64,000 nucleotides of DNA from Solibacillus sp040274725 (GCA_040274725.1 JBEMAQ010000008.1:1-64000); one strand, 5' to 3'. Positions 18,026-26,970 are shown, counted from the first letter of the stretch. Numbers and translations are program-made. Notes: generated from the letters alone by a model not told the origin.

Positions 18026-18064
18026 AAACTACGCTGAAAAAGACAAGCTTTTTCAGCGTAGTTT
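18026..18064 (-). terminator. Terminator of pheT
   Basis: 16-bp stem AAACTACGCTGAAAAA / TTTTTCAGCGTAGTTT with loop GACAAGC. It lies 7 bp after the pheT stop. Confidence 0.85.
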
Positions 18065-18070
18065 AATTCG

Positions 18071-20473
18071 TTAGCGTACTTCCGCACCTGCTGCTTCAAG
18101 TGCTTTTAATACTTTATTATGTGCCGTTACCACTTCTTCATCTGTCAGCGTACGCTCTGCATCAAAGTACTTTAATGAAAATGCAACTGATTTTTTGTCA
18201 GCGGCCATTTTGTCCCCTGCATAGACGTCAAATACTTTAACATCTTTTAGAAGCTTCGTGCCCGCACCACGAATGATACTCACAATCTCTCCCGCTGGTG
18301 TCGAACGGTCAAGCTCTAGCGCGATGTCACGTGTCATCACTGGGAAGCGTGGAACAACGCTATACACTAATGCATCTGTAGTTGCTGCTAAAATCGCACG
18401 TAAGTTTAGCTCTGCTACGTACGTTTCTTTTACGCCCGCTTTCTTTTGCTCAGTTGGATGTAATTGACCAACAATACCAATCTTCTCACCGTCTAACTGA
18501 ATTTCAGCTGTACGTCCTGGATGCATACCGTCAACCGTCGCCTTCACGTATGTTACACGCGTTGCTAGGCCAAGCTTTTTGAATACTGCCTCGATTATGC
18601 CTTTTGCAACGAAGAAATCAACGTTTTTCTTCTCGCCCTGCCATGTGTTATCAATCCACTTACCTGTTAACACAAGTGCTAAGTGCTCTTCTTCAAACGG
18701 TAGCTCTTCCGCTGTTTGACCAAGGAATACGGAACCAATTTCGTAAAGTGCTACTGTATCCGCTTGACGCGCTACGTTATAAGCTGCTGCTTCCACTAAG
18801 TGAGGAATTAAGCTTTGACGTAATGTCGAACGCTCTTCAGACATTGGCATCAATAGCTTTGTTGTTTCTTCAGCTTTTAGTGCAAATTTTTGAGAGTCTG
18901 CTGCTGATGTTAATGAGTACGTTACGGCTTGGTATAGACCAGCGCCTTCCATTACGTTGCGTACGATACGACGTGTGGCTTGGTAAGAAGTTAAGCCACC
19001 CGCTTGCTCGCTCGGTGGTAATGTAATTGGAATTTCATCATAACCGTACATACGCGCGATTTCTTCCACGATATCTTCTTGGATTTTAATATCTTGACGG
19101 CGTGTTGGCGCATCAATAATTAATAAACCATTCGCTGCTTCTACATCGAATTTTAGACGCTCTAAAATGGACAGCATTTCTTCAAGCGAAATCTTCATAC
19201 CTAAACGGTTGTTAATGAAATCTGGTGATACAACAACGCGTGCTGGTGTTTTATCTAGCTCGTCCACAAGTACTGTGCCCTCTAACACATCACCGCCTGC
19301 AAGCTCAGAAAGAAGCTGTGCTGCGCGCTCTGCTGCTGCAAGTACACGGTTCGGGTCTACACCTTTTTCAAAGCGTGCTGAAGAATCTGAACGTAAGCCG
19401 ATTTCTTTAGACGTTTGACGAACAGATGCTGGCTTGAAGTAAGCTGATTCAATCACAACAGTAGTCGTTGCATCCGATACTTCAGATTTTGCACCGCCCA
19501 TAACACCTGCTACTGCTTCTGCTTCTACGCCGTTTGTAATGACAAGATTATGTGGCTGTAACGTGCGCTCAATCGCATCAAGCGTCGTCATCTTCTCGTC
19601 TGCATGTGCTAAACGTGTTACGATTTCACCTGTCGCTAATTTATCATAGTCAAACGCATGAAGTGGTTGACCGTATTCCATTAAAATGTAGTTTGTAATA
19701 TCGACTACGTTATTGTGTGGACGTACGCCCGCTGCCATAAGTGCGTGCTGTAACCAAAGTGGAGACTCTGCTACTTTCACATTTTTAATCACTTTTGCTG
19801 CGTATAACGGATTTGCATCTGTATCTTCAACGCGTAATTTTAATACGTCTGCTGCTTTTTCAGTCAATGTTGTATAGCTGATTGCTGGTAGTTTTACATC
19901 TTGTGAAAGAATTGCCGCTACCTCATACGCTACACCTAGCATGCTCATTGCGTCAGAACGGTTTGGTGTTAAACCAAGCTCTAATACCGTATCGCGTAAG
20001 CCTAAAACTTCTAGTGCATCTGCACCTGGAGTCGCGTCCGCTGGTAATACATAAATACCTTCTGCGTAAGCTTTTGGTACAAGGCGACCTTCAATACCTA
20101 GCTCTTGTAATGAGCAAATCATGCCGTTTGATTCAACGCCGCGTAGTTTTGCTTTTTTAATTTTAATGCCGCCTGGTAATTTTGCGCCTGGGCGTGCAAC
20201 GATAACATTTTGACCTGCATCGACATTTGGTGCACCGCAAACGATTTGCGTCATTTCTTCGCCAACGTTTACTTGGCACACATTTAATTTATCTGCCTCT
20301 GGGTGCTTTTCTTTTGATACAACGTGACCAACAACGACATTTGTCATGCCAGCTGCACGGTCGATTACTGCATCAACCTCAATCCCAGCGCGTGTAATTT
20401 TTTCTGCTAATTCTTGGGCATCTAAACCTTCAATATCTACATACTGGCTCAGCCATTTTAATGATACTAACAT
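18071..20473 (-). CDS. pheT: Phenylalanine-tRNA ligase beta subunit
   Basis: Beta subunit of the alpha2-beta2 phenylalanyl-tRNA synthetase, 800 residues, normal for Bacillales. Order: N-terminal Phe-tRNA recognition start (MLVSLKWLSQYVDIEGL), tRNA-binding OB fold (about 40-150, VVGHVVSKEKHPEADKLNVC), B3/B4 editing region (EKGVDPNRV, MGGAKSE), B5 DNA-binding-like domain (about 405-480), catalytic-like core, and the C-terminal anticodon-binding FDX-ACB domain (PRFPVMTRDIALELD onward). It follows pheS by 11 bp and is co-transcribed from the T-box-controlled pheS promoter. Confidence 0.97.
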   Translation of the reverse strand: MLVSLKWLSQYVDIEGLDAQELAEKITRAGIEVDAVIDRAAGMTNVVVGHVVSKEKHPEADKLNVCQVNVGEEMTQIVCGAPNVDAGQNVIVARPGAKLPGGIKIKKAKLRGVESNGMICSLQELGIEGRLVPKAYAEGIYVLPADATPGADALEVLGLRDTVLELGLTPNRSDAMSMLGVAYEVAAILSQDVKLPAISYTTLTEKAADVLKLRVEDTDANPLYAAKVIKNVKVAESPLWLQHALMAAGVRPHNNVVDITNYILMEYGQPLHAFDYDKLATGEIVTRLAHADEKMTTLDAIERTLQPHNLVITNGVEAEAVAGVMGGAKSEVSDATTTVVIESAYFKPASVRQTSKEIGLRSDSSARFEKGVDPNRVLAAAERAAQLLSELAGGDVLEGTVLVDELDKTPARVVVSPDFINNRLGMKISLEEMLSILERLKFDVEAANGLLIIDAPTRRQDIKIQEDIVEEIARMYGYDEIPITLPPSEQAGGLTSYQATRRIVRNVMEGAGLYQAVTYSLTSAADSQKFALKAEETTKLLMPMSEERSTLRQSLIPHLVEAAAYNVARQADTVALYEIGSVFLGQTAEELPFEEEHLALVLTGKWIDNTWQGEKKNVDFFVAKGIIEAVFKKLGLATRVTYVKATVDGMHPGRTAEIQLDGEKIGIVGQLHPTEQKKAGVKETYVAELNLRAILAATTDALVYSVVPRFPVMTRDIALELDRSTPAGEIVSIIRGAGTKLLKDVKVFDVYAGDKMAADKKSVAFSLKYFDAERTLTDEEVVTAHNKVLKALEAAGAEVR

Positions 20474-20484
20474 AGTATTCCTCC

Positions 20485-21522
20485 TTAAACTTCCGCACGG
20501 TGGAATTGTGATAAGAAGCGTGTGTCATTTGTGTAGAAATGACGAATATCATCCACCCCGTATTTTAACATTGCGATACGCTCTGCACCGATACCAAACG
20601 CGAAACCAGACAGCTTCGTTGAATCATATCCTGCCATTTCAAGTACGTTCGGGTGAACCATACCTGCACCTAAAATTTCAATCCAGCCTGTAGACTTACA
20701 TACGTTACAGCCTTTACCTGAACATTTGTGACAAGAAACGTCTACCTCTACAGATGGCTCTGTGAACGGGAAGAATGATGGACGTAAGCGGATTTCACGC
20801 TCTGCACCGAACATTTTCTTCGCAAGCGCATCAAGTGTCCCTTTAAGGTCAGACATGCGAATGTTTTCACCAATCACTAGCCCTTCAATTTGCATGAACT
20901 GGTGTGAGTGCGTTGCATCGTCTGTATCGCGACGGAATACTTTACCTGGGCAAATCACGCGAATTGGCTCGCCTTTTTTCGCTTCCATTGTACGTGCTTG
21001 TACAGGTGAAGTGTGTGTACGCAGTAGCGTTTCTTCAGAAATGTAGAAAGAATCCTGCATATCGCGCGCTGGGTGACCTTTTGGTAAGTTCATCGCTTCG
21101 AAGTTGTAGTAGTCTTTTTCTACTTCTGGTCCCTCTACGATTTCGTAGCCCATGCCTAAGAATAAATCTTCAATTTCTTCAATAACACGTGTTAATGGGT
21201 GACGGTTTCCTGTGCGTACTTCTGCACCTGGTAATGTTACGTCGATTGATTCTGAAGCGAGCTGTGCTTCAATTGCCGCTGCTTCAAGTTCCGTTACTTT
21301 CGCTTCAAGTGTTGCTGTTACACTCTCACGTACTGTGTTCACTAAAGCACCCATTTTCGGACGCTCCTCCGCAGAAAGTTTCCCCATTCCTTTTAATAAA
21401 TCCGTGATTGGTCCTTTTTTACCTAAGTACGCGACACGAACGTCATTTAATGCTTTTAAATCAGCCGCGTCAGCGATTTTCGCTAATGCTTCTTGCTCTA
21501 ATTGCTTTAATTGTTGCTCCAT
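20485..21522 (-). CDS. pheS: Phenylalanine-tRNA ligase alpha subunit
   Basis: Catalytic alpha subunit of phenylalanyl-tRNA synthetase, 345 residues. Class II motifs are clear: motif 2 around VFRRDTDDATHSHQFMQIEG, and motif 3 around FGIGAERIAMLKYG. A CHKCSGKGCNVCKSTGW stretch adds a Cys-rich knuckle in the core. N-terminal coiled coil (residues 1-85). The start at 21522 follows GGAGG; the ORF can be read upstream into the T-box terminator, which rules that out. Controlled by tRNA-Phe through the leader described separately. Confidence 0.97.
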   Translation of the reverse strand: MEQQLKQLEQEALAKIADAADLKALNDVRVAYLGKKGPITDLLKGMGKLSAEERPKMGALVNTVRESVTATLEAKVTELEAAAIEAQLASESIDVTLPGAEVRTGNRHPLTRVIEEIEDLFLGMGYEIVEGPEVEKDYYNFEAMNLPKGHPARDMQDSFYISEETLLRTHTSPVQARTMEAKKGEPIRVICPGKVFRRDTDDATHSHQFMQIEGLVIGENIRMSDLKGTLDALAKKMFGAEREIRLRPSFFPFTEPSVEVDVSCHKCSGKGCNVCKSTGWIEILGAGMVHPNVLEMAGYDSTKLSGFAFGIGAERIAMLKYGVDDIRHFYTNDTRFLSQFHRAEV

Positions 21523-21570
21523 CAATATTGCCTCCTTCATAAAATTTGCCATTTTCAGGCAAAATAAAAA

Positions 21571-21810
21571 CCTCGCCCCTAAAAAAGGGACGAGGACGAG
21601 TTTCGCGGTACCACCCTAGTTATCGCTGCATAAGCGATCACTTCATTTGAATTAACGACTCTTCGCCGGCACTACTTTTCTGCAGTGCTGCTCGCGGGGT
21701 GAACTTCATTATACACTCGTTTATGCAAGCTTTCAGTCACGGCTCGCACTCCCTAAAAACGCCTCTATAACTACTCTTCCCGGTCAATGCATTTAAACGT
21801 TATCCACACT
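21571..21810 (-). promoter_or_regulatory. Phe T-box riboswitch leader with terminator and SigA promoter
   Basis: Read on the minus strand. The promoter is TTGAAA (21840-21835), 17 bp, TAGTAT (21817-21812). Stem I carries AGTA and a specifier context GAAG-TTC-ACC with the Phe codon TTC at 21703-21701. The T-box AGGGTGGTACCGCG lies at 21604-21619; its variable base is T, which can pair with the A73 of tRNA-Phe. The terminator is CCTCGTCCCT / AGGGGCGAGG plus a T-tract (21571-21595). Uncharged tRNA should favour read-through into pheST. Confidence 0.93.
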
Positions 21811-21863
21811 TATACTATACGATTTTTTTTTAGATTTCAACCGATTACGCAAAACTACTGCGT

Positions 21864-22625
21864 TTATTTCACAAAGGCATACATTAAAATGCCTGCTGCA
21901 ACCGCAACATTTAATGATTCTGCCTTACCTACAAGTGGAATAATGACATTTTGGTCTGTTTTTGCAAGTAATTGTGGGCTAATGCCACTGCCTTCATTAC
22001 CAAGAATTAGGGCAAAGGCATTTGTTTCGTCGATTTCTTTGTAAGATACCGCCTCTTCAAGTGCTGTGCCGTATACTTTGACGCCGTCCTCTTGCAGGTT
22101 TTCCACCCACTCTAATAAATCGCCGCGCACGACGGGAATATGGAAGTGTGAGCCTTGTGCTGAGCGCGTCACTTTCGGATTAAACGCATCCACGCAGCCT
22201 TTGCCTAGAATGACTGCATCAAGTCCTGCCGCGTCCGCTGTGCGAATCATTGTGCCGACATTACCTGGGTCCTGTACAGCATCCACAAGTAATACTTTAC
22301 GCCAAGCGGCCATTTCGATTTCTGAAATCTCGCGCTGCTTACAATGGGCAAAGACACCTTGTGAATTTTCTGTTTCAGCAATTTCCTTTGCTACTACGTC
22401 GGGTACTTGGACCATTTCAATGCCGTCGATTTCCCAAAGCAGTGGTAAATCGACGCCATCACGCACGATAATTTGCAGGATTTGCTCTTTATTTTTTAAT
22501 GCTTCTTCTACTAAATGGAAGCCTTCAATAATAAATTCATTACTTTTTTCGCGTTCCTTGCGCGTAGTCGCAAGTTTTTTCCAATACTTCACAAGCGCAT
22601 TTTGTGTTGATTCAATTCGTTTCAT
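21864..22625 (-). CDS. ysgA: TrmH/SpoU-family 23S rRNA 2'-O-methyltransferase (YsgA type)
   Basis: SPOUT-class RNA ribose methyltransferase, 253 residues. The N-terminal substrate-binding domain (about 1-100, EFIIEGFHLVEEALKN) precedes the knotted catalytic domain with the three SpoU motifs: QDPGNVGTMIRTADAAG (motif 1), LILGNEGSGIS (motif 2) and IPLVGKAESLNVAVAAGILM (motif 3). Its position beside sspI and pheST matches B. subtilis ysgA, whose product is reported to modify the A-loop of 23S rRNA. It has its own start after a weak ribosome binding site (GGCGG). Confidence 0.9.
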   Translation of the reverse strand: MKRIESTQNALVKYWKKLATTRKEREKSNEFIIEGFHLVEEALKNKEQILQIIVRDGVDLPLLWEIDGIEMVQVPDVVAKEIAETENSQGVFAHCKQREISEIEMAAWRKVLLVDAVQDPGNVGTMIRTADAAGLDAVILGKGCVDAFNPKVTRSAQGSHFHIPVVRGDLLEWVENLQEDGVKVYGTALEEAVSYKEIDETNAFALILGNEGSGISPQLLAKTDQNVIIPLVGKAESLNVAVAAGILMYAFVK

Positions 22626-22749
22626 ATCATTTGCCGCCTTTTTTCTTTTATTATAACGTATTTTCCATAAGCATTCATTTTACCACGACTCGTGATTCGT
22701 TGTATAAAAAAATTCACTTCGGTCTAAGCTAGTAGCGAGGTGATGAAAG

Positions 22750-22959
22750 ATGGATTTCCAAATACGACAAGCCATTGCGCAAAATGTGCGAGGGCAGGCA
22801 CCAGAGGAATTTACCGATATTGTAGAAGATGCCATTGGACGTGGTGAGGAGCATTTATTACCAGGGCTCGGTGTATTTCTTGAAAAATGGTGGACGATGG
22901 CGAGTGAGCAGGAGCAGCAGGCATTTTCACAAAAATTAGCACAAGCATTTACAGCGTAA
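22750..22959 (+). CDS. sspI: Small acid-soluble spore protein SspI
   Basis: 69-residue minor SASP found only in the core of the spore. MDFQIRQAIAQNVRG, the central GRGEEHLLPGLGVFLEKWW and the length match the SspI family. GAGGTGATG precedes the ATG. In B. subtilis sspI is likewise next to ysgA and is made under SigG; I could not point to a convincing SigG promoter in the 120 bp upstream. Its presence says that the organism forms endospores. Confidence 0.93.
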   Translation: MDFQIRQAIAQNVRGQAPEEFTDIVEDAIGRGEEHLLPGLGVFLEKWWTMASEQEQQAFSQKLAQAFTA

Positions 22960-22989
22960 CCGGGCAAATTTTGCTCGGTTTTGTTTTTT
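22958..22989 (+). terminator. Terminator of sspI
   Basis: AACCGgGCAAA / TTTGCtCGGTT followed by TTGTTTTTT. Confidence 0.8.
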
Positions 22990-23009
22990 CCGAATTTTCG
23001 TTATATAAT
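22981..23009 (+). promoter_or_regulatory. SigA promoter of glcD
   Basis: TTGTTT (22981-22986), 17 bp, TATAAT (23004-23009). The -35 overlaps the T-tract of the sspI terminator. Confidence 0.6.
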
Positions 23010-23041
23010 GAATGCAAATTTCATACAAATGAGGGATTCAG

Positions 23042-24415
23042 ATGACATACATAACAGAAACTATTGTGACTAGCTTACAGACCATTTTACAGCCTGACCA
23101 AATTTCAACCAACGTAACCGTGCGCGAGCTACATGGTCGTGATGAATCGTATCATGCACCAGCACTGCCTGATGTTGTTGTTTTTCCGCGTTCGACTGAA
23201 GACGTAAGCGCTATTCTAAAAATCGCGAACGATGCACGTATTCCAGTCATTCCGTTTGGTGTTGGCTCAAGCTTAGAGGGACATGTTATTCCAACTGAGG
23301 GCGGCATGACGATGGATTTTAGCGAAATGAATCAAATTTTAGATATTCAGGCAGACGATCTGCTTGTACGCGTGCAGCCTGGTGTGACGCGCGAACAATT
23401 AAATAAAGCACTAAAAAAGCACGGGCTTTTCTTCTCGGTTGACCCGGGTGCGAATGCAACACTTGGCGGAATGGCTGCGACAAATGCAAGCGGCACAACA
23501 GCAGTGAAGTACGGTGTCATGCGTGACCAAGTACGCGACTTAGAAATCGTGCTTGCAAATGGGGATGTTATTCATACAGGAAGCCAGGCCTCTAAATCAT
23601 CCTCTGGTCTGCACCTGACAGGACTTTTCGTCGGCTCTGAGGGAACGCTTGGCTGTATTACGGAATTGACGCTTCGTGTATACGGTATCCCTGAATTTGA
23701 AGTGGCTGGTCGCGCGGTATTTACGTCGATTGAGGACGCTGTACAAGCAGTTGTGGCCATTAAGCAAGCAGGTATTGATATTGGCCGCGTGGAGCTTGTT
23801 GATGAGGCGTCGATTAAGCAAGTCAATCACTTTAACAGCACCGAGTATACCCAGCAGCCGACATTATTTTTAGAATTCCAAGGGAACGAAGCTGGTCTTG
23901 AGCAGGATATTGATTTTGCGACGGAGCTTTTACAAGACTTTGGCTGCACGGAATTGCAGTTTGAAAAAGATACTGCCGCGCGCCATAAATTGTGGGAAGT
24001 ACGTCACGGCATGGCCTATGCCTACATTCACAGCTACCCAAGTAAAAAATTAATGAGCACGGATGTTTGTGTACCCATTTCAAAGCTTGCTGATGCGATT
24101 AACTATGCGCGCATTGAAATGGATGCAACTGATCTTATTGGTGGGATTGTTGGGCATGTTGGTGATGGCAATTTCCATGCGTTATTAATGATTGATATGA
24201 AGGTAACAGATGAAGTCGCGACTGCGATGAAATTTAACGAAAAGCTTGTAAAGTTTGCGATTGCGTCTGGTGGCACATGTACGGGCGAACACGGGGTTGG
24301 CATCGGTAAACGTAAATACCAAGAGGCAGAGCACGGCCAAGCACTTGCTGTGATGAAAGCGATTAAATCCACCCTTGATCCGCATAATATTATGAATCCA
24401 AATAAATTATATTAA
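23042..24415 (+). CDS. glcD: FAD-linked 2-hydroxy-acid oxidase (GlcD / D-lactate dehydrogenase type)
   Basis: 457-residue flavoprotein that oxidises glycolate or D-lactate to the 2-oxo acid. The PCMH-type FAD-binding domain (about 35-215) shows PFGVGSSLEGHVIPTEGG, DPGANATLGGMAATNASGTT and GSEGTLGCITELTLRV. The C-terminal FAD-oxidase domain (about 220-455) ends with TGEHGVGIGKRK. Location beside sspI and ysgA agrees with B. subtilis ysfC (glcD). However, the iron-sulfur partner glcF does not follow; a terminator does. It may act alone as a D-lactate dehydrogenase, or the partner is elsewhere. Start after GAGGG. Confidence 0.88.
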   Translation: MTYITETIVTSLQTILQPDQISTNVTVRELHGRDESYHAPALPDVVVFPRSTEDVSAILKIANDARIPVIPFGVGSSLEGHVIPTEGGMTMDFSEMNQILDIQADDLLVRVQPGVTREQLNKALKKHGLFFSVDPGANATLGGMAATNASGTTAVKYGVMRDQVRDLEIVLANGDVIHTGSQASKSSSGLHLTGLFVGSEGTLGCITELTLRVYGIPEFEVAGRAVFTSIEDAVQAVVAIKQAGIDIGRVELVDEASIKQVNHFNSTEYTQQPTLFLEFQGNEAGLEQDIDFATELLQDFGCTELQFEKDTAARHKLWEVRHGMAYAYIHSYPSKKLMSTDVCVPISKLADAINYARIEMDATDLIGGIVGHVGDGNFHALLMIDMKVTDEVATAMKFNEKLVKFAIASGGTCTGEHGVGIGKRKYQEAEHGQALAVMKAIKSTLDPHNIMNPNKLY

Positions 24416-24416
24416 T

Positions 24417-24469
24417 AAAATGAAGCCAGCTATTGTAGAGAAATATCTACGAACAGCTGGCTTTCATTT
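24417..24469 (+). terminator. Terminator of glcD
   Basis: AAATGAAGCCAGCT / AGCTGGCTTTCATTT with an inner GTAGA / TCTAC stem. Confidence 0.85.
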
Positions 24470-24606
24470 ATTCTACGGTCACTTCAGCTAAAAATACCCA
24501 TAACTATATCAAAATAATATATGCATTTAATTTTCTGAATTTTGGCGTTTTTATCTCGTTTTTTCATATTATTGCGAAATACCTACAGATTTCAGAATTT
24601 TCACTA

Positions 24607-24635
24607 TTGATTGATTAATCTGAACGTAATATACT
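24607..24635 (+). promoter_or_regulatory. SigA promoter of the EIIC gene
   Basis: TTGATT (24607-24612), 17-bp spacer, TATACT (24630-24635). It places the transcript start near 24642 and so excludes a coding start at 24636. Confidence 0.7.
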
Positions 24636-24680
24636 GTGAAACATCAACTTCAAGAGTTACATCAAGAAAGGATTGGTAGT

Positions 24681-25712
24681 ATGAAAGCAAAAGACTTTAT
24701 CAACAATGTATTAACCGGAATGAGTATGGGGATTGTCGTTTGTTTAATTCCAAACGCACTAGTTGGAGAGATTTTGAAGCTCATTATTCCTTACGTGCCA
24801 CAGTTGCAAACAATCTTAGAAATCTCGATTATCGCCATGAGCTTACTGCCAGTCGTTATTGGTGTAATGACGGGCATTTGTTTTAAGCTAACACCAATCC
24901 AAACATGTAGTGTTGGACTTGCAGCCTTTATCGGCAGTGGTGTCTATAAAATGAACGAAGGCGTATTAACACTAGCAGGTATTGGGACGGTTATTAATAT
25001 CGGAATTACAGCAGCAGCGGCTGTTTTAGTTGTACAATTTTTAGCGAAGTATTTAAAAGACTTTACGTTAATTGCGATGCCTGCATTAACGATGTTTACA
25101 GCAGGTTTATTCGGGATTTTCACATTACCATATGTAAGTTCAGCATCACTTTGGGTTGGTGAGGGCATCATGTTCCTAACATCACTTCAACCAATCTTAA
25201 TGGGCGCACTAATCGCAATGGTTTTCTCCGTACTAATTATTTCACCAATCTCAACAATCGGTGTAGCAACAGCAATCGCCCTATCAGGTATTGGTGCAGG
25301 AACAGCGAACTTAGGCGTTTGTGCAGCAGGTGTTGGGATGTGTATCGCAAGCTACCGTGCAAACAACTTCGGTACAGCAATCGCACACGTCGTATCAGCA
25401 AAAATTCAAATGCGTAACTTCTTTATGAAGCCAACGATTGCGTTTCCAATGATTATTACCGCAGCTATTTTAGGCGCACTTGGTGGCTACTTTGAAATCG
25501 TTGGTACACCATATTCAGCAGGCTTCGGTCTTGGTGGATTCGTTGGACCACTTAAATACCTTGATATTGTTGGTTGGGATACAGGTTCTATTATTTTATC
25601 AGCTACTTTATTTATCGCTTTACCAATCGTTTTAAATGTTATTTTACTAAAATTATTCGAACGAAAATTCAAATGGATTAAGTCGGATGATTACCGTGTA
25701 AATTACGAATAA
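24681..25712 (+). CDS. PTS EIIC-like membrane transporter (PTS_EIIC_2 family)
   Basis: 343-residue polytopic membrane protein, about 9-10 helices. The start MKAKDFINNVLTGMSMGIVV, the repeated Gly/Ala-rich helices, and the conserved GIGAGTANLGVCAAGVGM segment (about 210-230) match the PTS_EIIC_2 family, which lacks fused EIIA/EIIB domains. No PTS partner gene is adjacent, so phosphotransfer-driven sugar uptake cannot be assumed; substrate unknown. The ATG at 24681 follows GAAAGGA and lies downstream of the promoter. The product ends in a Lys/Arg-rich tail (KFKWIKSDDYRVNYE). Confidence 0.8.
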   Translation: MKAKDFINNVLTGMSMGIVVCLIPNALVGEILKLIIPYVPQLQTILEISIIAMSLLPVVIGVMTGICFKLTPIQTCSVGLAAFIGSGVYKMNEGVLTLAGIGTVINIGITAAAAVLVVQFLAKYLKDFTLIAMPALTMFTAGLFGIFTLPYVSSASLWVGEGIMFLTSLQPILMGALIAMVFSVLIISPISTIGVATAIALSGIGAGTANLGVCAAGVGMCIASYRANNFGTAIAHVVSAKIQMRNFFMKPTIAFPMIITAAILGALGGYFEIVGTPYSAGFGLGGFVGPLKYLDIVGWDTGSIILSATLFIALPIVLNVILLKLFERKFKWIKSDDYRVNYE

Positions 25713-25716
25713 AAAC

Positions 25717-25749
25717 AAGCGTCTCATACGACATGTATGGGACGCTTTT
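25717..25749 (+). terminator. Terminator of the EIIC gene
   Basis: AAGCGTC-t-CATAC / GTATG-g-GACGCTTTT, loop GACAT. Confidence 0.85.
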
Positions 25750-25776
25750 CCGTATGCATGCTATAAATTAAACAAA

Positions 25777-25980
25777 AATAAAAAGCAACCCGGCGTCTCC
25801 CAGATTGCTTTTCCTTATGTAGTGATGAGGCTATCCTTCTAGATAACAAACATCACGTGTAGTATTCATAATGAACCGCAGCGTCTCCCGCAAATTCAGT
25901 TACTGCAACTACTCGAATAATAAATCGCTCTTCCTGCTTTCTATTATTCGATGCGCTCAGTCAAAGGTCACAACCCGTGA
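25777..25980 (-). ncRNA. Candidate structured noncoding RNA or structured 3' UTR of argF
   Basis: Read on the minus strand, five helices almost touch end to end: TCAC/GTGA (25968-25980); CGAATAATA/TATTATTCG (25914-25950); GTAGT/ACTAC (25859-25912), enclosing a hairpin with loop GAGACG; GTGATG/CATCAC with inner GTTATC/GATAGC (25822-25856); and GCAATCTGG/CCGGGTTGC, again with loop GAGACG (25785-25808), followed by TTTTTATTTTTG. The last is a good rho-independent terminator. No riboswitch class that I know fits, and no gene lies downstream on this strand. It may be processed from argF mRNA or have its own promoter, which I could not identify. Confidence 0.55.
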
Positions 25981-26004
25981 ACACTTTTTCTAAGCTTTAT
26001 TTGA

Positions 26005-26970
26005 TTAAGCCATCACCGAAACAAGTACAGCTTTTTGTGCGTGTAAACGGTTTTCAGCTTGCTCATAAATAAACGAATTTGGTCCATCAATAACAGATGT
26101 TGCGACTTCTTCCTCACGATGTGCTGGTAAGCAGTGTAAGAACATGTAATCCGGCTTTGCATGCGCTACTAGCTCGTCGTTAATTTGATAGCCTGCAAAA
26201 TCCTTTAAGCGCTTTTCTGTTTCCTCTTCTTGGCCCATCGATGTCCAAACGTCCGCGTATACTGCATCTGCATTCGCTACCGCTTCTACAGGGTCATTTG
26301 TAACAACGACTGTACTACCATTGTTCGCTGCGATAATTTGTGCGGCTCCAATGATTGCTTCGTCACATTCATAACCAACTGGTGTTGCTACAGCTACGTG
26401 CATACCGACATGTGCGGCTGCTACGATTAATGCGTGCGCTACGTTATTACCGTCACCTACATACGCAATTTTTAAGCCTTTTAGATTGCCTTTGTTTTCA
26501 GCAATTGTTTCTAAATCGGCTAGTGCCTGGCAAGGGTGATCAAGATCTGTTAAGCCGTTAATAACGGGAATTGATGCATGCTCAGCAAGTTCTTTTACCA
26601 TGTCATGAGAATTGGCACGAATCATAATCGCATCTAAGTAGCCCGATAATACGTGACCTGTGTCTGAAATCGGCTCTCCACGTCCAATTTGCATATCACG
26701 TGCATTCATAAACATGCCGTAGCCACCTAGCTGCTGCATCCCTACCTCAAACGATACACGCGTACGCGTTGAACTTTTCTCGAAGATCATACCGAGCGTT
26801 TTACCTTCTAGTAAACGTGGGCACTTGCCTTCTTTCGTCACAGTCTTTAATTGTGTTGCAAATTCGATTAATTGTTGTACTTCTTCACTTGTATAGTCAA
26901 GCAGCGTTAATAAGTCTTTGCCTTTAAGGCTTGCGACTGGCTTTAGCTGCACTTCTTCTAATAGTTTCAT
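26005..26970 (-). CDS. argF: Ornithine carbamoyltransferase
   Basis: Catalyses ornithine plus carbamoyl phosphate to citrulline in arginine synthesis. 321 residues, a normal length. Carbamoyl-phosphate motif SSTRTR (about 66-71), HPCQALADLETI, and the ornithine/catalytic HCLPAHR (near 270) are intact. The ATG follows GGAGCGAG. It stands alone, without argCJBD or carAB, and its promoter carries an ArgR-type box, so arginine repression is expected. An anabolic role is more likely than an arginine-deiminase role, because no arcA or arcC is near. Confidence 0.94.
   Translation of the reverse strand: MKLLEEVQLKPVASLKGKDLLTLLDYTSEEVQQLIEFATQLKTVTKEGKCPRLLEGKTLGMIFEKSSTRTRVSFEVGMQQLGGYGMFMNARDMQIGRGEPISDTGHVLSGYLDAIMIRANSHDMVKELAEHASIPVINGLTDLDHPCQALADLETIAENKGNLKGLKIAYVGDGNNVAHALIVAAAHVGMHVAVATPVGYECDEAIIGAAQIIAANNGSTVVVTNDPVEAVANADAVYADVWTSMGQEEETEKRLKDFAGYQINDELVAHAKPDYMFLHCLPAHREEEVATSVIDGPNSFIYEQAENRLHAQKAVLVSVMA

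Noticed and set aside
20346..20693. 115-codon plus-strand frame opposite pheT/pheS
   Set aside because: It lies antisense across two conserved synthetase genes and their junction, has no ribosome binding site, and is a codon-bias shadow. The same applies to plus-strand frames over accA (62277), nrdR (42037), gapB (42881) and pheS (21212).
22651..22749. SigG promoter for sspI
   Set aside because: Several partial matches (GTATA, GCATT) exist, but none has a convincing CATnnTA-type -10 at 17-18 bp.
25777..25980. T-box, guanidine (mini-ykkC) or ANTAR-type riboswitch
   Set aside because: No AGGGTGG motif, no ACGR loops, and the GAGACG loops lack the A1/G4 pattern; also no downstream gene on that strand.
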